A DNA stretch of 64,000 nt from Allopusillimonas sp008369125 (GCF_008369125.1 NZ_VOAY01000001.1:744001-808000); one strand, 5' to 3'. Positions 8,823-17,491 are shown, counted from the stretch's first letter. Translations and numbers: made by a program. Notes: a model not told the origin generated them from the sequence alone.

Positions 8823-9668
8823 ATGATGCGCGCTGTACTTTTTACGCTTGCCCTCACACTGACAGCGTGGACGCCTGCATGGGCCCAGGGGTATATGGCG
8901 CGGGCGCTGAATCACCCTGTGCCCGGAGGCGTGGCGGTGGTTGGCCTGGGCAACGGCGCGGCCACTCCTTCGGCAGCCTTTGAAAACAAGCCTGTCATGG
9001 TGCTGCAAGACAGTGACGAGCAATGGATCGCCCTGGTTGGGCTTGATCTTAAAACGCAAACTGGTCCGCACCAGATCAGCATAAAAACAGCAAGCGAAGC
9101 GCGCACTGTTAATTTTAATGTGGACGCGCGTATCTATCCTTCACAACACATAACCCTCAAGAACAAACAGCACGTCAACCCCGACCCCGAGCAGGTTAAA
9201 CGCTACGAGCGCGAATATAAACAGCAGATCGAAGCCTATGCCAGCTTTCGCCCCACCGGGCCCAGCAACATCGTGCTCGACCGGCCTGTAGAGGGTGGGC
9301 GTCTTTCCAGCCGCTTTGGTCTGCGCCGCTTCTTTAACGGCGAAGAACGCAATGCGCACTCGGGGCTAGACTTTGCCGTTCCTGCTGGCACCCCCGTCAA
9401 AGCGCCTGCCGATGGCGTGGTCACCATCGTGGCTGATTATTTCTTCAATGGCAAAACCGTGTTTGTTGATCACGGGCAAGGCCTGGTTACCATGTACTGT
9501 CACTTATCCGCTTCAGAAGTGAAGCCGGGGCAGACAGTTAGCCGTGGTCAAGTCATTGCCCGCGTTGGCGCTACCGGTCGGGCCACAGGGCCGCACTTGC
9601 ACTGGAACGTAAGCATGAACGGCAATCGTGTCGATCCTGCCATTTTTATCAATGCTTACCAGCCCTGA
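8823..9668 (+). CDS. M23 family metallopeptidase (LytM/peptidoglycan endopeptidase type)
   Basis: Periplasmic zinc peptidase predicted to cut peptidoglycan cross-links. Residues 1-20 are a signal peptide (hydrophobic core, cleavage after AWA). The middle resembles the beta-rich N-terminal domain seen in periplasmic LytM proteins. The C-terminal LytM domain from about residue 155 has GRLSSRFGLRRFF, the zinc ligands in HSGLDFA and GPHLHWN, and VDHGQGLVTMYCHL between. All three expected ligand positions (HxxxD, and HLH) are present, so it should be active rather than a degenerate EnvC-like activator. It has 281 residues, with a GGAG ribosome site. The azlC gene follows within a few bases, so the two may be co-transcribed although no functional link is obvious. 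Confidence 0.9.
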   Translation: MMRAVLFTLALTLTAWTPAWAQGYMARALNHPVPGGVAVVGLGNGAATPSAAFENKPVMVLQDSDEQWIALVGLDLKTQTGPHQISIKTASEARTVNFNVDARIYPSQHITLKNKQHVNPDPEQVKRYEREYKQQIEAYASFRPTGPSNIVLDRPVEGGRLSSRFGLRRFFNGEERNAHSGLDFAVPAGTPVKAPADGVVTIVADYFFNGKTVFVDHGQGLVTMYCHLSASEVKPGQTVSRGQVIARVGATGRATGPHLHWNVSMNGNRVDPAIFINAYQP

Positions 9669-9671
9669 GTG

Positions 9672-10349
9672 ATGCGTTCGGCATTGTTACGGGGGCTGGG
9701 CGCCAGTCTTTCCATCGCTGTTGGCTACGTGCCTGTGGCGATCTCGTTCGGGCTGGCTGCGGTCTACGCCGATATATCTCCTTATATGGCCGTACTGATC
9801 TCGGCACTGGTGTATGCGGGGGCTGCACAGTTTGTACTCATTAGCCTGGTTGCGGGCGGCGGGGCAGCCTTCAGTGTTGTTGGTGTGGTGCTGTTAATGA
9901 ATCTACGCCATCTTTTTTATGGCCCTGCCATTTTGTCGCGGTTAGATGGTTCAACGCGCAAGCTGCCTCTGGTTGCGTTGGCCGCTGGCCTTACCGATGA
10001 GGTTTTTGCAACGTCTGTGGGCAAACTGCGGGAGCAACCGGCACATGAGCGTGAGCATTGGTACGCTGGCCTGCAACTCGGCGCCTATGCTTCGTGGGTT
10101 GCGGGGACGGCGGTGGGTGCCTGGTTTGGGCGTGACTGGCTCAGCAACTCTGCGGTGGTAACACAGACCTTGGGTTTTGTACTGCCTGCCTTGTTTCTCG
10201 CGTTGCTGCTCGAAGTTCGCACACTGGTGCGACCGTCTGTGCTGGTGGGAGCAGCGCTTGTATCGTTGCTCGCACTAACAGTGCTTCCGGGCTATGCAGC
10301 AATTCTGGCAGGTATGGGCGCAGGCGTTCTGATGGCGCTTCGGTCATGA
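9672..10349 (+). CDS. azlC: AzlC family branched-chain amino acid exporter, large subunit
   Basis: Inner-membrane subunit of the LIV-E type exporter, which exports branched-chain amino acids and their analogues. The ALLRGLGASLSIAVGYVPVAISFGLAA opening and the LLMNLRHLFYGPAI motif at about residue 75 are diagnostic of AzlC. About 225 residues with seven to eight hydrophobic segments. Either the GTG at 9669 or the ATG at 9672 can start it; I give the ATG. It overlaps the small-subunit gene azlD by four bases (ATGA), which means the two are translated together. The M23 peptidase gene ends just before it. Confidence 0.93.
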   Translation: MRSALLRGLGASLSIAVGYVPVAISFGLAAVYADISPYMAVLISALVYAGAAQFVLISLVAGGGAAFSVVGVVLLMNLRHLFYGPAILSRLDGSTRKLPLVALAAGLTDEVFATSVGKLREQPAHEREHWYAGLQLGAYASWVAGTAVGAWFGRDWLSNSAVVTQTLGFVLPALFLALLLEVRTLVRPSVLVGAALVSLLALTVLPGYAAILAGMGAGVLMALRS

Positions 10350-10702
10350 GTACATCAACCTTGCTTTGGGTCGTGCTGTTCAGCGGTGTAGGCACGTTCT
10401 TGATCCGTCTCATTCCCATGATATGGCAGGACCGTGGCAGTATGAACACTGCACGCCATGGCCGCCTGCGTCGCGCTCTCGATGCCATTGGCCCAGCCGC
10501 CATTGTGGCGTTGCTGGTGGTTTCGTTCTGGGGGCTGGTTAATGTTCGTGAAGACGCTGTTGCCACCGTGGTGCCCGTGGTGGCGGGGGTGCTTGGCGTG
10601 ATGGCCGGCAAGGCATGGCTAAATACCATTGCCTGGGGCACACTTGCTGGTGTGCTGGCCTACGGTGCAACGGTGTGGGCTTTGACGAAATGGTGGCTAT
10701 AA
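10346..10702 (+). CDS. azlD: AzlD domain protein, small subunit of the amino acid exporter
   Basis: Small inner-membrane partner of AzlC. The 118 residues form three to four membrane helices, with the typical FLIRLIPMIW near the N-terminus followed by LRRALDAIGPAAIVALLV, both characteristic of AzlD. Its start lies inside the end of azlC. No terminator is evident directly after it; the next gene, spoT, converges on it from the right. Confidence 0.9.
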   Translation: MSTSTLLWVVLFSGVGTFLIRLIPMIWQDRGSMNTARHGRLRRALDAIGPAAIVALLVVSFWGLVNVREDAVATVVPVVAGVLGVMAGKAWLNTIAWGTLAGVLAYGATVWALTKWWL

Positions 10703-10843
10703 ATAGTGTTTTGCCAAAATGATAGGCCAGGAAACAATAGATAAGAACACAACAGGCCAAACACACCAGGCCAGATTAGGCATTACAGATACCAAAAGAC
10801 CAGACCAGGTATTGTATAAACGATGAATGTTGAACGCCATCTA

Positions 10844-10866
10844 TGTGGCCTCATCGTGAGGCCACA
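10844..10866. terminator. Strong hairpin between azlD and spoT
   Basis: TGTGGCCTCA and its exact complement TGAGGCCACA enclose a TCG loop. It sits 12 bases beyond the spoT stop and 141 bases beyond azlD, so it could end or protect either transcript. Neither side has a T run, so classic rho-independent termination is uncertain. Confidence 0.5.
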
Positions 10867-10877
10867 CGCTGAACTGT

Positions 10878-13172
10878 TTAGCCTTTTAACCGAACAATCT
10901 TTTGTACCTGCGGTACATGGCGCATGGCACGAATAACCTGAGCCAGATGCTTGCGGCTGTCTACTTGTATGGTCAAGTGCAGCAATGTTGTTGCGCCCGC
11001 ATCATCTTGCATGGTCAGGTGCATGATGTTGGAGTCAGCCTCGGTAATTTCAGCGGCCAGGCGGCCCAGCACGCCGCGTTCGTTGATGGTGGTTACATCA
11101 AGCCGTGTGGACAAGTGGCGTGCGGTGTTGGTGTCCCAGATGACGGGGATCCAGCGCTCGGGTTCTTTGGCCCGCTGACGTTGCGCTACCGAGCATTCTT
11201 CCATGTGCACGACCAAGCCGTGACCCAGCCGTATACCGCCGATAATGGCATCACCGGGAAGCGGGCCGCAGCAGGGGGCCAACTGCACTGCCTGGCCCTC
11301 GTTGCCATGGATGACAATAGGGCTGCTGGTTGAAGAGCTAAACTCATCGACTGCTGCCGCCGTGGTGGCTAAAATGGGGTTTTCAGGAGCGAATCGGCGC
11401 GCAACAACGGCGGCAAGCCTTTTGCCCAGGCCGATATCTGCCAGGATCTCTTCTCGTGAGATGGCGCCTGACCCTTTGGCCAGTTTTTCCCATTCGGGAT
11501 CATCGCTGGCAGGGTGGGGCAGATGCAACTGATCAAACGCCTGGTTTAGCAAGCGCTGGCCGAAGGCAACAGACTCTTCATACTTGACTGTGCGCAAGTA
11601 GTGGCGGATTTCAGAGCGGGCACGGCCAGTGCGTACATAGTTAAGCCATTGCGCACTGGGTCGCGATGCTGGCGACGTGACGATTTCTATAGCATCGCCA
11701 CTTTTGAGTTCGGTACGCAGGGGCGCGAATTCGCCATTGATCTTGGACGCGACGGCCTGGTTGCCAATATCAGTGTGAATCGCGTAAGCGAAATCGACGG
11801 GTGTGGCACCACGTGGCAGCGACAAAATTTTGCCCTGTGGCGTAAACACATAAACGGCGTCGGGGAATAGATCAACCTTGACGTGTTCAAGAAATTCACC
11901 TGAGTCGCCGGTTTGGCTCTGGATGTCGAGCAATGATTGCAGCCACTGGTGCGTGCGCTTTTGCAGATCGTTGAGCGACACGTCTTCTTCTTTGTACAGC
12001 CAGTGCGAAGCAACGCCTTCTTCAGCGACGTGGTCCATGTCGTGCGTACGAAACTGAAATTCGACGGGTGTGCCGTAAGGCCCTACAACCGTGGTGTGCA
12101 ACGACTGGTAGCCATTGATTTTTGGAATGGCGATGTAGTCTTTGAATTTACCGGGAACGGGCCGGTAAAGTTGGTGCAGGGTGCCCAGGGCCAGGTAGCA
12201 CTCAGGCAGCGTGTGCACGATAACCCGAAACCCATAGATATCAAGTACGTCGGAAAATGACTTTTTTTGTTCCTGCATCTTGGTGTAGATGCTAAACAAG
12301 GATTTTTCGCGACCACTGACGTCGGCTTCAATGCCGGCGGCCGGCAACGCTACGCGTACCGCATCGGAAATTCTGCCTAGTACTTCACGGCGGTTGCCAC
12401 GTGCCGCCAACAGCGCTTTATGCAGCACATCGTAGCGGTTGGGGTGTATGGCCTGAAAGCAAAGGTCTTGTAGCTCGCGAAACAGGGCGTTGAGCCCCAG
12501 TCGGTGCGCAATAGGCGTGTAGATGTCGAGAGTTTCGCGCGCTACACGCCGACGTTTTTCTAAGCTTACCGCGCCTAGGGTGCGCATATTGTGCAGACGG
12601 TCAGCCAGCTTTATGAGAATGACGCGTACGTCGCGCGCCATGGCCAGAAGCATTTTGCGAAAGCTTTCGGCCTGCTGCTCGGCCTTGGTGGCAAATTCGA
12701 GGCGATCAAGCTTGGACACGCCATCGACGATTTCGGCGACATCGGGGCCGAATTTTTCGGCGAGCTCTTGCTTGCTGACGTTTTGATCTTCGATGACGTC
12801 ATGCAGCAGAGCGGCCATGAGCGAGTCGGCATCCAGCTTCCAGCCGGCGCATATTTCGGTAACCGCGATGGGGTGCGAAATGTACGGTTCGCCACTTGCC
12901 CTGAACTGGCCCAGATGAGCCTGGTCTGAAAAGCGATAGGCTTCTTTAACCCTTTCGATCTCTTTGGGCGCGAGGTACTCGCTAATAATTTCGGTAAGCG
13001 GTGCCAGTGAGGCGATGGTGTTGGCCTTGGTGCTGCCTGACTCGTCAGCAGCACCAAGGGCAGAGGCACCATGTTGGGGGTTGCGGCCAGCCTTGCGGCG
13101 GCGCAGGCGCGGGCCTTTTTTAAGGGCAGCGATTAGGCCTGACGATGCGCCTCGTAGTGCAGAAAATGCCAT
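10878..13172 (-). CDS. spoT: Bifunctional (p)ppGpp synthetase/hydrolase
   Basis: Makes and degrades the stringent-response alarmone (p)ppGpp. The order is an HD hydrolase domain (SHPIAVTEIC, then LLHDVIEDQ with the metal-binding HD and the ED pair), a synthetase domain (SIYTKMQEQ, DIYGFRVIV, FKDYIAIPKINGYQSLHT), a TGS domain (VYVFTPQGKILSLPRGATPVDFAYAIH), a zinc-finger-like region with CCGPLPGD, and a C-terminal ACT domain. Both catalytic halves keep their key residues, so it is a SpoT/Rel-type enzyme rather than a synthetase-only RelA. The 764 residues include about 60 extra, basic and low-complexity, at the N-terminus. It follows rpoZ by 17 bases in the conserved gmk-rpoZ-spoT order. Confidence 0.96.
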   Translation of the reverse strand: MAFSALRGASSGLIAALKKGPRLRRRKAGRNPQHGASALGAADESGSTKANTIASLAPLTEIISEYLAPKEIERVKEAYRFSDQAHLGQFRASGEPYISHPIAVTEICAGWKLDADSLMAALLHDVIEDQNVSKQELAEKFGPDVAEIVDGVSKLDRLEFATKAEQQAESFRKMLLAMARDVRVILIKLADRLHNMRTLGAVSLEKRRRVARETLDIYTPIAHRLGLNALFRELQDLCFQAIHPNRYDVLHKALLAARGNRREVLGRISDAVRVALPAAGIEADVSGREKSLFSIYTKMQEQKKSFSDVLDIYGFRVIVHTLPECYLALGTLHQLYRPVPGKFKDYIAIPKINGYQSLHTTVVGPYGTPVEFQFRTHDMDHVAEEGVASHWLYKEEDVSLNDLQKRTHQWLQSLLDIQSQTGDSGEFLEHVKVDLFPDAVYVFTPQGKILSLPRGATPVDFAYAIHTDIGNQAVASKINGEFAPLRTELKSGDAIEIVTSPASRPSAQWLNYVRTGRARSEIRHYLRTVKYEESVAFGQRLLNQAFDQLHLPHPASDDPEWEKLAKGSGAISREEILADIGLGKRLAAVVARRFAPENPILATTAAAVDEFSSSTSSPIVIHGNEGQAVQLAPCCGPLPGDAIIGGIRLGHGLVVHMEECSVAQRQRAKEPERWIPVIWDTNTARHLSTRLDVTTINERGVLGRLAAEITEADSNIMHLTMQDDAGATTLLHLTIQVDSRKHLAQVIRAMRHVPQVQKIVRLKG

Positions 13173-13189
13173 GGCCGCCCCCTGCTGAA

Positions 13190-13393
13190 TTAGGTCGGAA
13201 CCTTGCGCAGCATTTCGAGGCCGGTCACGCCCGCGGCGATTTCACGCAAGGCGGTGACGGTGGGTTTGTCTTTGGTGTCAAGGCGGGGCTCGTGGCCTTG
13301 CGCCAGCTCACGTGCCCGGTATGCGGCAACCAGGGTGAGGTTGAAGCGGTTGGGGATTCGATCAAGACAGTCTTCGACGGTAATGCGCGCCAT
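13190..13393 (-). CDS. rpoZ: RNA polymerase omega subunit
   Basis: Small subunit that helps assemble RNA polymerase by binding the beta-prime subunit. The 67 residues begin MARITVEDCLDRIPNRF and include the conserved LVAAYRARELAQG stretch. Its position between gmk and spoT is the standard one in proteobacteria; in E. coli omega also forms part of a ppGpp binding site, in keeping with its neighbour. Confidence 0.96.
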   Translation of the reverse strand: MARITVEDCLDRIPNRFNLTLVAAYRARELAQGHEPRLDTKDKPTVTALREIAAGVTGLEMLRKVPT

Positions 13394-13427
13394 GTTTTAC
13401 CTTGTATGAGTTGCTAACGGAAGGGCT

Positions 13428-14063
13428 TCAGGCGGTGGTTTTGCTGATGCCCAATTGGGAGAAAAGATCTGCATGACGGGCAGCCTGCGTTGCATAGCGC
13501 AATCGCGTTGCGGTGACAACAGCCGCCAGCTGCTTTAATGCGGTGCTAAATTCTTGATTAATAATAACATATTGACACTCAGAAGCATGGGCGATTTCAC
13601 TGCCCGCTGCAAGCAACCGCCGCGCAATGACATTGGGTGCGTCTTGCCCACGCTTGGTGAGCCTGGCTTCGAGCGCCTCAATGGAGGGAGGCAAAATAAA
13701 AATACCTATTGCCTGAGGGAAGCGTTCGCGCACCTGACGTGCTCCTTGCCAGTCGATCTCGAGCACTACATCCTGGCCGTTTTTTAAGGCTTCATCAATG
13801 CGGTCACGTGGCGTGCCGTAAAAGTTGCCGTGCACTTCGGCCCATTCGAGCAGCGCGTTGTTTTCGCGAAGTACCTCAAACTGTTCATGCGTGACGAACC
13901 GATAGTGCTTATTGGCCTCTTCGCCAGGCCTGGGTTCGCGCGTGGTGCACGAAATGGACAGGACGATTGAGGGGTCTTGCTGCAGCAGCCCGTTGACGAG
14001 GCTGGATTTGCCTGCGCCGCTTGGGGCAACCACGAGGAAGATATTACCGGAGTCAGATGACAT
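13428..14063 (-). CDS. gmk: Guanylate kinase
   Basis: Phosphorylates GMP to GDP with ATP, an essential step in guanine nucleotide synthesis in the cytosol. The P-loop is APSGAGKSS near residue 12. The GMP-binding region includes SISCTTREPRPGE and HYRFVTHEQFE, followed by LEWAEVHGNFYGTP. The lid region reads RLTKRGQD. The 211 residues match the usual length. It leads gmk-rpoZ-spoT, linking GTP supply with the alarmone made from it. A yicC gene, often found upstream in other proteobacteria, is absent here. Confidence 0.96.
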   Translation of the reverse strand: MSSDSGNIFLVVAPSGAGKSSLVNGLLQQDPSIVLSISCTTREPRPGEEANKHYRFVTHEQFEVLRENNALLEWAEVHGNFYGTPRDRIDEALKNGQDVVLEIDWQGARQVRERFPQAIGIFILPPSIEALEARLTKRGQDAPNVIARRLLAAGSEIAHASECQYVIINQEFSTALKQLAAVVTATRLRYATQAARHADLFSQLGISKTTA

Positions 14064-14185
14064 GATCAGAAAAAATAACAGAATAAAGCGCAGATTTTAC
14101 CAGTTAGCGTGAGCAGGCCGGCCTTTGGAGAGGGCTTAATCTTCTGGATATGATGTTAAGTGAGAACGGTTAACCTTGCAGGGCT

Positions 14186-14977
14186 TCAAATTTTTTGGGT
14201 GAAGTCGAGCGTGGCCACAACGGGTGTGTGATCAGAAGGTTGCTCGTTGCCGCGTGGCTGCTTGTCGATGACGCAGCTGGTGCAATAAGGAGCGAGCGCG
14301 TCGGAGAGCAATATATGATCAATGCGCAGGCCTGCATTACGACGATACGCAAAGCGGCGGTAGTCCCACCAAGTAAATGATTTCTCTTCTTGAGGAAACA
14401 TGCGGAAGGCATCGGTGAGCCCAAGCCCAAGCAGCGATGAGAGCGCCTCCCGTTCGGCGGGCGAAACCAATATGTCGCCTTCCCATTTGGCCGGATCATG
14501 GACGTCTTCGTCGGTGGGGGCAACGTTGTAGTCGCCAAGAATGGCCAGCCTGGGGTTTTCTTTGAGTTCATCGGCCAACCAGTCTTGCAAGGCGGCGTAC
14601 CAAGCAAGCTTGTATTCGTATTTGTCGCTGCCCACGCTTTGGCCGTTGGGGCAGTAAGCACTGATGATGCGAATGTCACCGATCGGGCTGTCAACGGTGA
14701 CGGCCACGATACGCTGTTGCGGGTCATCAAACCCGGGGATGTTGCGCTGGACATTTGTGCTTTCGGCCGGGCCAATAATCGCCACGCCGTTATAGGTTTT
14801 TTGGCCTGCCCATTGTGCCTGATAGCCGATTTCGCTAAAGGCTTCGAGTGGGAATTTGTCGTCGGCAAGCTTGAGTTCTTGCAGGCAGAGGGCATGCACT
14901 GGGTTGGCCTGCAGCCAGTCTAGCACCTGAGGCAGGCGCACCCTGAGTGAGTTTACGTTCCACGTTGCAAGTTTCAT
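14186..14977 (-). CDS. xthA: Exodeoxyribonuclease III (AP endonuclease)
   Basis: DNA repair nuclease of the EEP superfamily that cuts at abasic sites and trims 3' ends. Motifs in order: KLATWNVNSLR (metal-binding Asn), ALCLQELK (metal-binding Glu), ISAYCPNG (catalytic Tyr), LAILGDYNVAPTDEDV (Asp and Asn) and the final QPSDHTPVVA with the catalytic Asp-His. All are intact. I prefer the ATG at 14977 because the family starts MKLATWNVNSL; an in-frame ATG three codons earlier at 14986 is equally possible. About 263 residues. Transcribed alone, in the same direction as gmk. Confidence 0.94.
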   Translation of the reverse strand: MKLATWNVNSLRVRLPQVLDWLQANPVHALCLQELKLADDKFPLEAFSEIGYQAQWAGQKTYNGVAIIGPAESTNVQRNIPGFDDPQQRIVAVTVDSPIGDIRIISAYCPNGQSVGSDKYEYKLAWYAALQDWLADELKENPRLAILGDYNVAPTDEDVHDPAKWEGDILVSPAEREALSSLLGLGLTDAFRMFPQEEKSFTWWDYRRFAYRRNAGLRIDHILLSDALAPYCTSCVIDKQPRGNEQPSDHTPVVATLDFTQKI

Positions 14978-15287
14978 GTGATCCATTTTATTTTGCAGGT
15001 TCGAGGGGCGTACACACGGCGTACACGAGATACAGGCATTGTACAGACGAGCTGTCTAGCCACCGACCAAAGCAGTGGTAGAGGTGGGACCACGAAACAG
15101 ATATGTCGCGAAGCAGGCCAGCGATGGTCTATCTTTTAGGTCTGAAATAAAGTGTTAAGCCCCGTCAGGTGGCTTCTGTTTTACCTAAGTGTTTGTAGTA
15201 ATTGGTTTTTTTTCATAATGTGTGTTACCCTGTAAGGTGTCGAGGGCGCACGGGGCGCCCTTTGTCGTGCCTTTAGGAGATCATCAC
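14978..15287. other. Divergent intergenic region between xthA and the small-protein gene
   Basis: About 310 bases with no gene seen. It has a direct repeat of GGCGTACAC about 15008-15028, a candidate sigma-70 promoter for the small gene at 15193-15221 and a leader hairpin at 15244-15260 (GGGCGC / GCGCCC). Confidence 0.45.
15193..15221 (+). promoter_or_regulatory. Candidate sigma-70 promoter of the small-protein gene
   Basis: TTGTAG at 15193-15198 and TAATGT at 15216-15221 with a 17-base, T-rich spacer. It would give a leader of about 60 bases before the start codon at 15288. CATAAT two bases earlier is an alternative -10 box. Confidence 0.45.
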
Positions 15288-15428
15288 ATGGCAACAAAGA
15301 AGACGGCCAAGAAGCAGCCTTTTGTTATCGAGCCCCTCAAATGGGTCGCTCCAGACCAGCGTGATAGCAACACAGACGGCTCCGATGACAGCAAGAAGGC
15401 CAAGCCAGCAAAAGAATCCCAAGACTAG
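15288..15428 (+). CDS. Small charged protein of unknown function (46 residues)
   Basis: I do not recognise this protein. It starts at an ATG preceded by AGGAGA seven bases upstream, an excellent ribosome site, and ends at a TAG just before a very strong terminator. It therefore looks like a real single-gene unit. The N-terminus is lysine-rich (MATKKTAKKQ), a short hydrophobic middle follows (FVIEPLKWVAP), and the rest is polar and acidic-basic, rich in Asp, Ser and Lys. No signal peptide or membrane segment is present. It is probably disordered apart from the middle. The basic start could allow nucleic-acid binding, but that is a guess. The frame is open further upstream to 15222, without a ribosome site. 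Confidence 0.75.
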   Translation: MATKKTAKKQPFVIEPLKWVAPDQRDSNTDGSDDSKKAKPAKESQD

Positions 15429-15456
15429 GCCGTCTCGGTTTCTGGCTATTAGATGT

Positions 15457-15490
15457 ATGCGGCAGTGTATTGCACTGCCGCATTTTTTTT
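15457..15490 (+). terminator. Strong rho-independent terminator
   Basis: Eleven-base perfect arms ATGCGGCAGTG and CACTGCCGCAT around a TATTG loop, followed by a run of T. It ends the small-protein gene and separates it from the thiolase gene. Confidence 0.92.
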
Positions 15491-15543
15491 ACTTTGACGT
15501 TATTATTGCCTCTTTACCACGGCTGAATATTCAGGAGACTGGG

Positions 15544-16725
15544 ATGGAAGACGTAGTTGTTGTTGGTGCCTGCCGCACCGCCATTGGTGATTTCGGAGGC
15601 GCGCTCAAAGACGTGGCGCCGTGCGATCTGGGTTCAACCGTTGTCAAAGCCGTAATGGAGCGCAGCAATGTACAGGCCGCCGATGTCGGCCACGTTGTTT
15701 TTGGGCATGTCATCAACACAGAGCCGCGCGACATGTATCTGTCGAGGGTTGCTTCCATTAATGCGGGCATTGGCCATGAAACCCCCGCCTTCAACGTTAA
15801 TCGGCTTTGTGGGTCGGGCCTGCAGGCCATTATTTCGGCAGCGCAGGCGCTTATGCTTGGCGACGCTGAAGTCGCCATTGGCGCGGGTGCAGAAAGCATG
15901 AGCAGGGCGCCTTATGTTGCGCTGGGCCAGCGCTGGGGTGCGCGCATGGGCGACAGTGTCATGCTCGACATGATGACAGGGGCGCTTTCAGACCCCTTCG
16001 ATAAAATGCACATGGGTGTTACTGCCGAAAATGTGGCCGAAAAATACGGCATTAGTCGCGAAGACCAGGATGCACTGGCGCTTACGTCGCATCAGCGTGC
16101 TGAAGCCGCTATTTCCCAAGGTCATTTTTCGGCGCAGATTGTTCCCGTAGTGCGCAAGACGCGCAAGGGCGATGTCGTATTCGATACTGACGAACACGTG
16201 CGCATGGGCGCTACTGCCGAAACATTCCAAGCTCTTAGGCCTGTATTCAAGAAAGAGGGCGGCACGGTCACGGCCGGTAATGCGTCAGGGCTAAATGATG
16301 GTGCCGGTGCCGTACTCCTCATGACCGCCAGCGCTGCAAAGGCCCGTGGCATCAAGCCCATGGCGCGTCTGGTTTCGTATGGGCACGCTGGGGTCGATCC
16401 CAAATATATGGGTATTGGCCCGGTGCCTGCCACACGTATCGCACTTAAAAAGGCGGGGCTAGATATTAGCCAGATTGATGTCATTGAAGCCAACGAGGCT
16501 TTTGCGGCTCAGGCCTGCGCTGTAAGCAAAGAGCTAGGTTTTGATCCGGCCAAAGTTAATCCTAATGGTAGTGGCATTAGTCTTGGCCACCCCATCGGTG
16601 CAACAGGCGCCATCATCACGGTAAAGGCGCTGCATGAGCTTGACCGCATCGGCGGGCGCTACGCGCTGGTAACCATGTGCATAGGCGGCGGGCAAGGTAT
16701 TGCCGCCATCTTCGAACGTGTCTGA
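15544..16725 (+). CDS. bktB: Acetyl-CoA acetyltransferase / beta-ketothiolase (BktB type)
   Basis: Thiolase that condenses or cleaves acyl-CoA units. The active-site cysteine lies in NRLCGSGLQA at about residue 90, the catalytic His in GHPIGATGA, and the second cysteine in MCIGGGQG near the C-terminus, so it should be active. The start segment EDVVVVGACRTAIGDFGG and the HVINTEPRDMYL stretch resemble BktB of Cupriavidus, which accepts longer acyl groups for polyhydroxyalkanoate synthesis; PhaA or AtoB assignments are also possible. The ATG at 15544 follows GGAG; upstream in-frame sequence passes through a terminator and is not coding. 393 residues. The next gene overlaps its end by eight bases. 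No phaC or phaB gene is nearby. Confidence 0.9.
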   Translation: MEDVVVVGACRTAIGDFGGALKDVAPCDLGSTVVKAVMERSNVQAADVGHVVFGHVINTEPRDMYLSRVASINAGIGHETPAFNVNRLCGSGLQAIISAAQALMLGDAEVAIGAGAESMSRAPYVALGQRWGARMGDSVMLDMMTGALSDPFDKMHMGVTAENVAEKYGISREDQDALALTSHQRAEAAISQGHFSAQIVPVVRKTRKGDVVFDTDEHVRMGATAETFQALRPVFKKEGGTVTAGNASGLNDGAGAVLLMTASAAKARGIKPMARLVSYGHAGVDPKYMGIGPVPATRIALKKAGLDISQIDVIEANEAFAAQACAVSKELGFDPAKVNPNGSGISLGHPIGATGAIITVKALHELDRIGGRYALVTMCIGGGQGIAAIFERV

Positions 16726-17491
16726 GGCCGTGGCTCATCATGTGGATGATGAGCCCACCCTTTCTGAAGAGGACGGCATCCGCTATTTGCATTTCGGCAC
16801 CCGTTGGGTGCAGGGCGCCATGCGTACCGCCCGGCCGGCCGATCTGGTATTGGCCTATACGCAGCAAATGATGGGCTGGTTGCTTTTTCTGGAGCCCAGT
16901 CGGCACGATGAGGTCGGTATTCTGGGTTTAGGGGCGGGCTCATTGTTGCGCTATACCCTCAAGCACACTCCGGCCTCGGTACATACCGTCGAATGGAACC
17001 CGGCCGTAACCGCAGCCTGTAGAATGTATTTTCGGCTGCCGGGCGCGTCACGCTCTACGATCGAACATTGTGATGCAGGCATTTGGGTCGAAGATGGCAG
17101 CAATGTGGGCCGTTTTATGGCGCTCATGGTTGATCTGTACGATGCTGGGGCTCAGGGCCCTGTGCGCGACTCCCTCGAGTTTTATCAAGGTTGTCGCAAT
17201 GCGCTTGCCGAGACCGGCATCATGACGGTCAATCTTTTTGGCGATCACGCCAGCTTTCCCCGCAATCTGGACAATATCCGCAGCGCTTTCGACGGGCGTG
17301 TGCTGGAGTTGCCCGAAGTTGATGCCGGCAATCGGGTCGTGCTGGCTTTCAAGGGGCCGCTGCTTGACGTGTCAGTGGGGCGGTTCTTGCAGCGGGCAGA
17401 GCAGGTGGAGGCCACGTACGGCTTACCCGCCCGACGCTGGGCCAGGGCTTTGCTGGCGCAGCAAGGTTCAAGTTTGTCTATGGCTATATAG
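16718..17491 (+). CDS. Spermidine synthase-like methyltransferase-fold protein
   Basis: Has the nucleotide-binding core of the spermidine/spermine synthase family: GILGLGAGSLLRY (glycine-rich loop), VHTVEWNPAV (acidic residue after strand 2) and LMVDLYDAGAQGP, a region that in true synthases carries catalytic Asp. It lacks the usual separate N-terminal beta domain, though GIRYLHFGTRWVQGAMR recalls the substrate-side strand of that domain. Such stand-alone members are common in betaproteobacteria and their activity is not established; polyamine synthesis should not be assumed. I place the start at the GTG at 16718, overlapping the thiolase stop; a TTG at 16700 is also possible. About 257 residues. 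Confidence 0.75.
   Translation: MSEAVAHHVDDEPTLSEEDGIRYLHFGTRWVQGAMRTARPADLVLAYTQQMMGWLLFLEPSRHDEVGILGLGAGSLLRYTLKHTPASVHTVEWNPAVTAACRMYFRLPGASRSTIEHCDAGIWVEDGSNVGRFMALMVDLYDAGAQGPVRDSLEFYQGCRNALAETGIMTVNLFGDHASFPRNLDNIRSAFDGRVLELPEVDAGNRVVLAFKGPLLDVSVGRFLQRAEQVEATYGLPARRWARALLAQQGSSLSMAI

Noticed and set aside
14170..14895. Leftward 241-codon frame overlapping xthA
   Set aside because: Same strand but different frame from a complete exonuclease III; low-complexity Ser/Pro/Thr text typical of a shifted frame.
14987..15060. tRNA-like GGTTCGAGG text near 14998
   Set aside because: No acceptor stem or anticodon arm can be drawn around it.
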